64,000 nucleotides of DNA from PGYT01 sp963675055 (GTDB lineage Bacteria; Bacteroidota; Ignavibacteria; Ignavibacteriales; Melioribacteraceae). The notes beneath the pieces are model-generated. The model had not been told where the DNA came from. It made no database searches and saw only the letters and a program-made list of their open reading frames with translations. The position numbers were made by a program, and so were the translations under genes. The DNA lies in NCBI GenBank assembly GCA_963675055.2, contig CAXXJE010000002.1, positions 1,364,001 to 1,428,000 on the forward strand. The letters run 5' to 3'. This document shows, one piece after another, positions 42,806-51,500 of the stretch. Positions within the stretch are counted from its first letter, which is position 1. Every line of letters begins with the position of its first letter.

Positions 42806-43570
42806 TCAATTTGATACCGTAAAATATCCTGTCTGAATACCTACTTCGTTTTCATTATAGATTGAAAATTTATATTCGCCCGGTTTAGAAAAAGTATATT
42901 TGAAAAAAGCATCGGGCCAATCCGGGTTTATCCTGTACTTCTTCGATTCAACGAATTCATCATATTCGAACATGCGATTCCTCTTTTTCCACACATCTAC
43001 AAGGAGCTTGCTCGTATTTAATGCATTGTAATTGTTAATCAGTATGAAAACAGATGATGTATTACTTAGTGATATCGAATTTATTACTCCAAGCGGATCA
43101 CCTCCAACAAGTACTTTCTTGCAGAACGTTATTTTGCAATTGTCATAGTATGTGCGGCTTGTAGTCTGTCTGGGTCTTGTGAATGATTCTTCGTATTTTA
43201 TAGTAACTTTTTCGCCGGCAAATCTTTCCTGATCGGTAGTAACGAAGTAAACATCATATTCGCCTGTCTGGGTAAATTTATAATTGTAAACTACCCACTT
43301 CGGATTATATTTGATATTAATTGCTTTGCTATCAAAAGCTTTATACTCACCATCCGTCATTTTATCCACGAACATGTACACTACATTGCCCTTTAAATCT
43401 TTATCCTCTACATCCAGAAGTACATAGACAAAACTTCCCCAGGGTTTTATATCCCATTCGTTTTTTGCCCCGATAGGTTCGCCATCTTCGGTGTAGCTGT
43501 GAACAAAGTAAACCTGCTGCGCGGAAATAAATGTGGCTGTAAATACCAGTATGAGTAAAATGCGTTTCAT
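42806..43570 (-). CDS. Secreted protein with two internally repeated beta domains, unknown function
   Basis: A 254-residue protein with a signal peptide (about 1-17, ending TFISAQ). It appears to consist of two related beta-sandwich-like halves: about 18-135 and 146-254. Corresponding features are GEPIGAKNEW versus GDPLGVINSI, a long middle strand, and the closing YNPKWVVYNYKFTQTGEYDV versus INPDWPDAFFKYTFSKPGEY. Two cysteines (CKITFC) stand at the junction. No named family is recognised. It precedes rfbA by 10 bp, possibly by chance. Confidence 0.65.
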   Translation of the reverse strand: MKRILLILVFTATFISAQQVYFVHSYTEDGEPIGAKNEWDIKPWGSFVYVLLDVEDKDLKGNVVYMFVDKMTDGEYKAFDSKAINIKYNPKWVVYNYKFTQTGEYDVYFVTTDQERFAGEKVTIKYEESFTRPRQTTSRTYYDNCKITFCKKVLVGGDPLGVINSISLSNTSSVFILINNYNALNTSKLLVDVWKKRNRMFEYDEFVESKKYRINPDWPDAFFKYTFSKPGEYKFSIYNENEVGIQTGYFTVSN

Positions 43571-43646
43571 CAGTCTATATATACTTATTATGTATTCAAA
43601 TATATAAAATGTCGTTTTAAGTTGTTGCCGCTAATGATCAGATTAA

Positions 43647-45095
43647 TCAGCTTTTCCAGAATGAGGGAGAAAAGATAATTAAAATTGTGAACAATTCTAA
43701 CCTGCCGAGCAGCATTAGGAATGAGAGAAACCATTTCCCGAACGCCGGTATATGAGCGAAGTTGCTGCTGGGACCAACCGATCCGATAGCAGGACCAACA
43801 TTTCCCAGTGAAGTGGCAACCGAACCCATAGCTGATAAAAAATCGAGTCCGATAAGCGCCATAACTATTGTGCCTATTACGAATATGAAAATATAAAAAA
43901 GGAAAAAGGCCAGAATATTTGAAATAATATCATTTGGAACCGAGTTACCATTGAATCTTACCGGGATAACTGCCCGAGGATGAATAAGTCTGCTGAGCTC
44001 CGAAAAACTATTCTTAATGAGTAGCTGATGTCTGACAATTTTTATTCCGCCGCCAGTTGAACCGGCACATCCGCCGATAAAGAGGAGAAGGAAAAATACA
44101 ATCTGGAAGAAAGATCCCCATATCTCGTAGTCTGCTGTTATGAAGCCGGTGGTCGTTATTACCGAAACTACCTGGAACAGTGAATCGCGGAAGGATGTTT
44201 CCAGGTCGGCATAATCTTTAAAGAATATTGCAGCAGCAATTATCAGGGACACAGCAATAGTTACTTTCAGATAAAACTTAAATTCATCGTTGCGCTTTAG
44301 AACCGAAAACTTTGCGTGAAGCATATAATAATGAACTGTAAAATTCATACCGGCGAAGAACATGAAAAATATTATCACGTAATGGATGAATGGTGAATTG
44401 AAATGTGCGATGCTTGCCTGCTTGGTGGAAAAGCCTCCGGTTGCCATTGTTGTAAACGAATGGTTGATCGAGTCGAATAAATTCATGCCGCCTATAAGAA
44501 GCAGGAGAGTTTCAGCAACTGTAAATAGTAGATATATTATCCATAGTCTTTTGGCTGTTTCTCTTATTCGCGGATGGATTTTATCTTTTGTGGGACCGGG
44601 TACTTCTGCAACAAAAAGCTGCATACCGCCGATTCCGAGAATTGGCATTATTGCAAGAGATAATACTATTATTCCCATTCCGCCCAGCCACTGCGTTAAA
44701 CTGCGCCAGAACAGCAATCCGTGGGGAAGAGATTCTATATCGTTTAATATCGAAGCCCCGGTAGTTGTAAATCCCGACATGGTTTCAAAGAATGCGTCGG
44801 TATAACTTGGGATAGAACCATGAATGACAAACGGGATAGCGCCGAAAAGCGACATAATTAGCCAGCCGAGCGATACTACCACGTAACCTTCGCGTTTGCG
44901 CAACTCTTTATCATGATCTCGGTTTAACCTGTATAAAACAAATCCGATTATAGATGTGCCCAAGCCGCTGCCGAATAACACGGGAATATCGTTGTCATCA
45001 TAATACAGAGAAAACGGTATGCCGGTCATCATGGCAATACCGTCGAGAATTAGCAGGAACCCTATTATATTAAATATAACTTTATAGTTTAACAT
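43647..45095 (-). CDS. trkH: TrkH-type potassium uptake channel (copy 2)
   Basis: A 482-residue membrane protein similar to the copy at 15633-17087. Filter loops: SGFTTTGAS, MATGGFSTKQ, TTTGFITADY and GNVGPAIGS, with CAGSTGGGIKIVR. The start shares one base with the trkA stop (TGATG), so the channel and its gating subunit are coupled and probably form a complete Trk/Ktr system. About nine to ten hydrophobic helices. Together with copy 1 it gives the organism two TrkH channels. Confidence 0.95.
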   Translation of the reverse strand: MLNYKVIFNIIGFLLILDGIAMMTGIPFSLYYDDNDIPVLFGSGLGTSIIGFVLYRLNRDHDKELRKREGYVVVSLGWLIMSLFGAIPFVIHGSIPSYTDAFFETMSGFTTTGASILNDIESLPHGLLFWRSLTQWLGGMGIIVLSLAIMPILGIGGMQLFVAEVPGPTKDKIHPRIRETAKRLWIIYLLFTVAETLLLLIGGMNLFDSINHSFTTMATGGFSTKQASIAHFNSPFIHYVIIFFMFFAGMNFTVHYYMLHAKFSVLKRNDEFKFYLKVTIAVSLIIAAAIFFKDYADLETSFRDSLFQVVSVITTTGFITADYEIWGSFFQIVFFLLLFIGGCAGSTGGGIKIVRHQLLIKNSFSELSRLIHPRAVIPVRFNGNSVPNDIISNILAFFLFYIFIFVIGTIVMALIGLDFLSAMGSVATSLGNVGPAIGSVGPSSNFAHIPAFGKWFLSFLMLLGRLELFTILIIFSPSFWKS

Positions 45096-46435
45096 CAGCT
45101 GAAGAATTTTTCGACTTTGGATATAACATCGGGCAGGGTAAATACTACCACCTTATCTCCCGCAACGAAGACTGTATCGCCATCGGCAATTGCCCCCACA
45201 TCATCACGCACGTATCCGCCGATAATCGCATTCTTCGGAAACTTCAATCCTTTTATCGGTCCCTTTGTGATAGTACTTTTAGGTTTAACCACATACTCAA
45301 GAACTTCCGCATCAATACCCTGCAGAGTTGCCAGAGAAACGATATTAGCTTTGCGGATAAAACGCGTTATGCTGTTAGCTGTTATGAGTTTTTTATTGAT
45401 CAGCGAATCGAGCCCGATTGTTTGTGTAAGAGGTATATAGTCTACGTTATCAACTTGTGTAATCGTCTTCGCAACACCCAGATGTTTGGCCATCAGACTG
45501 GTAATAATATTGGTTTCGGCATCATTTGTAACAGCGATAAATGCGTCCATATCAATTATACCTTCCTGTGCGAGAAGGTCCAGATCACGTCCGTCGCCGC
45601 GAATGACAAGTGTACGCTGAAGATAATCAGCCAAGTCGGTTGTTTTATCTGTATCGGCTTCAACAAGTTTTATGTTCACATTATTCTCAAGCATTTTAGC
45701 GGTTTTCCTGCCTATCTTACCGCCGCCGAGAATCATTATATTCTGAAGTTTTGTGTTTTCTTTACCGGCAACCTGGATTATCTCATCAATACCTTCAGGC
45801 TTAGTTATTACGAAAACCTGATCGTTCGGCAGAAAGATATCTTCGCCGCGGGGAATAATTGTATGCATTCCGCGGTGAATAGCAACTATACGAAACGCGG
45901 TTGTATCATGCTTATCGGATAATTCACGCATAGACATTCTAAGCACGGGAACAGATTTATCCAGCTTAAGTCCGATGAGTGAAAGTTTTCCATCCTCGAA
46001 TTCAAGCACATCAGTTGCAGCGGATCGTTCAATAAGTTTTACTACCTCGTTTGCAGCTAATTCTTCCGGGTAGATGAGGTGATCTACGCCCAGGGATTTA
46101 AACATTTCCTTGTTCTCGGGAGCGATATATTCCGCGTTACTTACACGTGCAATTGTTCTTTTAGCTCCGAGGTTTTTTGATATTACGGCTGTGTTTATAT
46201 TTATAGATTCGGAGGAAGTAACCGCAACTACAAGATCGGTTTTTTCAACACTTGCCTGTTTTAATATCTTAATTGCCGTAGAACTTCCCTGAATCGTCAT
46301 TACATCCGTGGACGAATCCGTCCGTTCGAGATGAGTTGAATCCACATCGATTACTGAAATATCATGTTCTTCGCTTGATAACTGTTTGGCCAGGTGATAA
46401 CCAACTTCACCCGCCCCTGCAATTATTATCTTCAT
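45095..46435 (-). CDS. trkA: Trk potassium uptake regulator TrkA
   Basis: A 446-residue cytosolic protein with two RCK modules. First NAD-binding fold: MKIIIAGAGEVGYHLAKQL; second: IMILGGGKIGRKTAKMLE near 228. Each is followed by a TrkA-C domain (about 140-220 and 360-446, with the motif PNDQVFVITKPEG in the first). It gates TrkH in response to nucleotides. It is the first gene of the trkA-trkH pair and is divergent from the DUF72 gene, about 119 bp apart. Confidence 0.95.
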   Translation of the reverse strand: MKIIIAGAGEVGYHLAKQLSSEEHDISVIDVDSTHLERTDSSTDVMTIQGSSTAIKILKQASVEKTDLVVAVTSSESININTAVISKNLGAKRTIARVSNAEYIAPENKEMFKSLGVDHLIYPEELAANEVVKLIERSAATDVLEFEDGKLSLIGLKLDKSVPVLRMSMRELSDKHDTTAFRIVAIHRGMHTIIPRGEDIFLPNDQVFVITKPEGIDEIIQVAGKENTKLQNIMILGGGKIGRKTAKMLENNVNIKLVEADTDKTTDLADYLQRTLVIRGDGRDLDLLAQEGIIDMDAFIAVTNDAETNIITSLMAKHLGVAKTITQVDNVDYIPLTQTIGLDSLINKKLITANSITRFIRKANIVSLATLQGIDAEVLEYVVKPKSTITKGPIKGLKFPKNAIIGGYVRDDVGAIADGDTVFVAGDKVVVFTLPDVISKVEKFFS

Positions 46436-46554
46436 AAATCCTAACTTTGTATTATTATATCCATAAAGTTAAGTTTGTTTTTACACTAATGCTAACAATT
46501 ATCAATTGATTGGATGATTTGAAATTTCAATCATTTGGAGGATTTTAGGGCGAA

Positions 46555-47436
46555 ATGGCAGAATTGCGAATAGGTACCTGCAGTTGGAAATACGATTCAT
46601 GGCGAGGATTGGTTTATTCGGAAAAATCGAAAATCAATTATCTTCAGGAGTATTCCGAACATTACAATACTGTGGAAATAGATCAGTGGTTCTGGTCGTT
46701 GTTCGGACAGAATAAAGTTGCGCTGCCCAGCCCGAAAACAATAGATGAGTATACTGAATCAGTTCCGGATGATTTTAGATTTTCGACAAAACTTCCGAAC
46801 AGTCTAAGTCTGACGCATTTTTACAGGGAAAAGAAATCTGATCCTTTAATTCCAAACCCATACTTTCTGTCCAAAGAGTTATTTCTCCAGATTTATCAGC
46901 TTTTCAAAGAGTTCGGAAGCAAACTTGGTCCGATGATGCTTCAATTCGAATACCTCAATAAACAGAAAATGAGTTCGCAGCAGGAGTTTCTTTCAGGATT
47001 GAAATCATTTGTAATTGAAGTCGGGGAAACTGATAACCTCGCTGTTGAGATTCGAAATCCAAATTACCTGAATGAAACCTTTTTTGAGTTTCTGTCCGAG
47101 CATAAAATAATTCCTGTGTTGTTGCAGGGGTATTATATGCCTCCGATAACAGATGTTTACAAGAAATATGGAAGCTCAATAAACGACAAGGTTATGATTA
47201 GACTTCTAGGACCTGACAGGAAGGGGATTGAGGAAAAGTCCGGCGGAGATTGGAACAGAATACTTGAACCGAAGGATGATGAAGTGCGGGCAATAGTCGA
47301 TATGATGATTGACCTGTTAAGCCGGGAAGTGGATGTCTACATGAATGTAAACAATCATTTCGAAGGCTCTGCGCCTTTAACGATTGATAAAATTAGGGAA
47401 TTACTTGCCGCACGAGGAATAAACAAAGGATTTTGA
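46555..47436 (+). CDS. DUF72 family protein
   Basis: A 293-residue TIM-barrel-like protein: begins LRIGTCSWKYDSWRGLVY, then EYSEHYNTVEIDQWFW, FSTKLPNSLSLTH, VEIRNPNYL and VYMNVNNHFEGSAPLTID, all standard DUF72 blocks. Family function is unestablished; a nuclease or sugar-related activity has been suggested. Length is normal. It is alone on the plus strand between trkA and the toxin-antitoxin pair. Confidence 0.9.
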   Translation: MAELRIGTCSWKYDSWRGLVYSEKSKINYLQEYSEHYNTVEIDQWFWSLFGQNKVALPSPKTIDEYTESVPDDFRFSTKLPNSLSLTHFYREKKSDPLIPNPYFLSKELFLQIYQLFKEFGSKLGPMMLQFEYLNKQKMSSQQEFLSGLKSFVIEVGETDNLAVEIRNPNYLNETFFEFLSEHKIIPVLLQGYYMPPITDVYKKYGSSINDKVMIRLLGPDRKGIEEKSGGDWNRILEPKDDEVRAIVDMMIDLLSREVDVYMNVNNHFEGSAPLTIDKIRELLAARGINKGF

Positions 47437-47517
47437 AATAATACCCATGATTATATCCTCCCGGATAATTCTTTAATTTCATCAATAAAGAAGTTATAAG
47501 TAACTATAATTGCTGTG

Positions 47518-47841
47518 TCATCGCAAAATTCTCTCACCTAATAATTCCTGTATATTTCTTCTTCCATCAAGTACACAGTGGATATAAATTGTCTCAAGTT
47601 TGATCTCATAAATTATTCTGTAAGGTTTGTAATGAACTTCCCTGAACTTCTTTATGCCGGTTGTTCTTAGTTCTTCCGGGAGGTGCCCTCTTGAAGGATA
47701 TTTCTCTAATTTTACAAATGTTTCTTCAATTTTAGTGAGAAGTCTGTTTGCAGCATCATTTGAATCATTCACCGCAACGTATTGGAGAATTCCCATCATG
47801 TCTTGCTGTGCTTGCGGATCAATTATAACTTTGTATTTCAC
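47518..47841 (-). CDS. RelE/ParE family toxin
   Basis: A 107-residue toxin-like protein: begins KYKVIIDPQAQQDMMGILQYV, then LEKYPSRGHLPEEL, FREVHYKPYRIIYEI and VLDGRRNIQELL, the order seen in RelE/ParE toxins. Arg and Tyr residues at the expected positions (RIIYE, DGRRN) remain. It overlaps the antitoxin stop by 4 bp, the usual antitoxin-first arrangement. Target (ribosome-bound mRNA or gyrase) cannot be told from sequence. Confidence 0.92.
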   Translation of the reverse strand: MKYKVIIDPQAQQDMMGILQYVAVNDSNDAANRLLTKIEETFVKLEKYPSRGHLPEELRTTGIKKFREVHYKPYRIIYEIKLETIYIHCVLDGRRNIQELLGERILR

Positions 47842-48113
47842 TTTGATTCATTTTTAAGTTTCTTGCGCATTTCATTAAATGTTTCTTTTATTCCCTTTGC
47901 CTTTGGATTTTCCTCACTGGTCATTGCTAACAATCTTAACATCGCGAGGGTTTCCTGAGTCTTCTCATAAAGTTTTATGTCTTGTACAACTACTTTTGCT
48001 TCACCGTTTTGTGTGATTATATAAGTGCCCTGGTTTTCGTTAATACTGCTTATCAGCTCGGCTGCGTTGGCTTTAAGGTAGCTTATCGATTTAACCGATT
48101 CACTAAGTTTCAT
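47838..48113 (-). CDS. Phd/YefM family antitoxin
   Basis: A 91-residue protein: SVKSISYLKANAAELISSINENQGTYIITQNGEAKVVVQDIKLYEKTQ is the Phd/YefM fold, with a DNA-binding N-terminal part and a helical C-terminus (about 60-91) that would wrap the toxin. It is the first gene of the pair; its start is 14 bp from a perfect inverted repeat, AGACTA-4-TAGTCT, suited to autoregulation. An AAGG ribosome-binding site precedes the ATG. Confidence 0.92.
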   Translation of the reverse strand: MKLSESVKSISYLKANAAELISSINENQGTYIITQNGEAKVVVQDIKLYEKTQETLAMLRLLAMTSEENPKAKGIKETFNEMRKKLKNESK

Positions 48114-48127
48114 GGCGGACCTTTTTT

Positions 48128-48143
48128 AGACTAAAAATAGTCT
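48128..48143. promoter_or_regulatory. Possible operator of the toxin-antitoxin pair
   Basis: AGACTA and TAGTCT are perfect inverted repeats with a 4-base AAAA spacer, 14 bp upstream of the antitoxin start. Phd-family antitoxins repress their own promoter by binding such palindromes. The assignment is by position and symmetry only. Confidence 0.5.
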
Positions 48144-48270
48144 CTCCATATTTATTAACCAAATTAATTCTGTAACCCGAATGTGTGTAATGGAAAATAT
48201 TAATAGTACACTAGTTTAGTGGTTCAGTCCGGAAAGGGATTGAATTCCGCGAGAATAACTACTTGAAAGT

Positions 48271-48501
48271 CTAAGCCGGCCTGTTATCTGCCGTCAGATC
48301 CTGTGCCGGTTCTTTATTCTCAAGTAAGGTTTTTACATCCTTGATGTTATCCACCCATTTATTGAGTCGGGCAGATACGTTTCCGAAATAAACTCTGGAA
48401 GCTTCAAAATCTTCGCTGTCCGGCCTGTTCAGAATTGCATCTACCATTTCGGTGTAAACTTCGTCAAGTGATTTGATCTCTTTTTCGAAATTCATTTTCA
48501 T
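48271..48501 (-). CDS. Small helical protein of unknown function
   Basis: A 76-residue protein (or 74 from the second Met) that looks alpha-helical and acidic (FEKEIKSLDEVYTEMVDAIL; RVYFGNVSARLNKWVDNI). No signal peptide, cysteines or known family. It is separated from its neighbours by 157 and 72 bp. Support is codon-like composition and a continuous frame only, so it is uncertain. Confidence 0.5.
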   Translation of the reverse strand: MKMNFEKEIKSLDEVYTEMVDAILNRPDSEDFEASRVYFGNVSARLNKWVDNIKDVKTLLENKEPAQDLTADNRPA

Positions 48502-48573
48502 ATTGTTTAGTCCGATAATTAATTAAAAGAATAATTAAAGATATCTTCTTCACGAATTAAAGACAATATCCTG

Positions 48574-51500
48574 TTAAAATTTACGGGCTACGACTACAAC
48601 TTTTTTATGCGATTCAACAAATCCTGATTTGTTACCCACAGCTTCCAGATAGACAATATACATCCCGATTCTAAGAGGATGTCCGTGATCATCGAGTCCG
48701 TTAAATATAATTGAACCCTCGGAACCGACGGACAAATTGTTTGCGAGTGTGCGTACTTTGCGTCCGTGGTCATCGAATATTTTAATTCTTATCTGATTCG
48801 TTGGATTCTTCAAATTATATGTGATAATTGTGAAATCTTCAAAGCCATCATTGTCGGGTGAAAAAGGATTTGGTGAAATATCAATCCCCGATTTAATTTG
48901 CCCCGGTTCTGTGTATATCGAATTCTCGTATCCCGGCGTGGCTCCGTTAATGCCGACTGAAGTACTCCAGTTCATATCGTCATTACTGCTTAATGACGGG
49001 GAAATCTTTTCAAGCGAATGGTTCTTGGTGTCGACGATGTTCCTGTTATGCCATTTGGAGCTGTACTTTACCGAATCGATCGTAACCCCGAAGATATCAT
49101 TCATCACAAGTGATTCGCCGCTATTGGAGAACCCGAGATCACTTTTGTCCAGAATATATGCAGCGGATGTTAAATAATCCGGATCGTAATTTTCGAGAAT
49201 TGATGAATCCGCTGCGACAACATAGTAAGCTCCGGGTTGAAGATTATGGTTAGTTGGTGAAAGCAGGGTGCTATTATCAGCTTCATCAGTTATTGTCCAG
49301 CCGCCGAGGTTTACAGGATTATCACTAATATTTATGAACTCAGCGAATTCACAATAACCTTTGCCGGGTTCGAAAAGTATCTCGTTTATTACGACACTGT
49401 TTGCCGCATAACTTGTAACTCCTGATATGGAATTCTCTTGTCCCGGAGTTGAGCCGAAAAGTGAAAGCGAAGTTGCCCAATTATTCTTCAGACCGCTTGG
49501 TGTATCGGCACTAATTCGTTCCTCTGATTTTCCCTTTGTTATGTCCCATGTCCTGTCGTAGAAAAGACTATCAATTATGGCATCTTTGAAATCATAGACA
49601 ATTATGCCGTCTTCTGAATTACCAAGTACGCCGAATTTCGACTGGAATATTTTAACATCATGCGGCTTCCGGAAACCGGTCGTATCGGATGCAACAATAA
49701 AGAACTCACCGGCATCTATAAAAACAGTGTCGCTGGTAATTGTGCTTTTAGTCGGGGCAGGTAGTACGTCGCTTACGGACCAATTGCTCAGGCTTATAAC
49801 TGCATCAGAATTATTCATCAGTTCTATCCATTCGCATCCGCCTTCTTCCGGCTGTGACATAAACTCGGTGATGATAACTGACTTCTCTTTAAAACCCGGG
49901 CGAATTGTATTTGATATTTTATTGTTGCGACTGTTTTCATCATTATTAAAAATTATTTTGCAGATGACAATGGTTTCTTCCTGAAGGATAAACGAAGTCT
50001 CCGAGGTTACAATGAGGGAATCTTCTGCAAATAGAGTTAATCCTGTAATTTGACTGTTGCCACTAGTTCCCTGATTCTGTGATAGATTGAATTCTACGTT
50101 AAAATTTTCGGCGGTGTTTAATCCTATGTTCCTGACCTTCAACGATACGGTAACTTCGTCATTTAAAACAGGAAATTCCGGGTCCGTAAATATTTGAACA
50201 GCCTTAAGATCGAATGAACGGGGAAGAACACTATTTGTGCGTCCGGGAGTGCTTCCTTCAATATCAACTGATGATGCCCAGTTGGCGCTGTCGAGTCCGG
50301 AGACTTGAGCACTAATTCGTTCCAGAGAGTATCCGTTTGTTCCTCCGAAAATGGACTTATAAACAACCGAATCTATTAAATTCCCGTTAGCGTCTTTAAT
50401 TACAATACCGTCTTTATCATTGTTCATGTTGGGTAAACTGGTTTTGATTATCTCGCATGGAATGGAAGAATGATATTCAATGATCGAGGAATCCCGGACA
50501 ATAACTACAAACTCGTTTGGTGAAATGTAATGTTCTTCATTTGTTATGGGAACCTCCTTCGGTGTGGTGAGTACATCAGACACCAGCCATTCCTGAAGGT
50601 TTATGTCGAAGCTTGCCGTATTTAAAAGTTCAATCCATTCCGGTTCGCCGTTCGCCGGGTTGTAATGTATCTCGTTTATTTTCACACATGATCTGTTGTA
50701 ACCGGGAGAAATGGTTTGAGCATAGTAGTTATTGGCAGAATCCTGATCGCCATCAGTGTAAACCATTGCCAGGTAGTCGATTGGATGGGTAATATCATTT
50801 AAAACATAATTGAAGTTGACAAAGACCGAATCACCGGCATTAAGAGAAATGTTGTCAATTATATCAACAGGTGGAGTGATCGATGCCATACTATCTGTCC
50901 CGATGTTCTCGAACAACTTCGCTGAACAGGTAATATTTTGTTTCCCTTTATTTAATATAACAGTACTTATGTGTACTTTCTCTCCAGCAAAAGGATGTTT
51001 AGGATTAAAAATTATTTGGGTAACAGCTGCGTCATAATCCTTGCGGGAGACTGTGTTAATAGCGCCTGGTGTGCCTCCCGAGTCAACTCGGGCAGATGAC
51101 CAGTTTGCGGAATCACAGGATGATGTAAAAGGATCTATCCTTTCTAGCGAGGCGCCGCCGCGTCCTCCCCATGAACTTGTGAATGCCACGGAATCAATAA
51201 TTTCGTTTATATAGTTAAGGAGTACAACATCATCGCCGCTGTTGTTCAGCGAAGGGAAATGAGCAATCGCATAGTCCGATATGCTGTACCTGTCAAGAAA
51301 CGAAGAATCTCTCGCAAAGACGAAATAATTACCGGGATTCAGAGTAATTGTGGAATCAATTACCATTACTGTATCCGTTTGATCGGCAATTTTGTAATTC
51401 TCCAGGTTAACAACCTTCTCATTTTTATTATACACTTCTATCCACTCAGGCTCACTGCTGAGAGGCGTATACATGATCTCATTAACAACGATGTCTCCTG

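Noticed and set aside
45422..45922. Plus-strand reading frame of 166 residues inside trkA
   Set aside because: It is antisense to a fully conserved TrkA sequence and has no recognisable domain.
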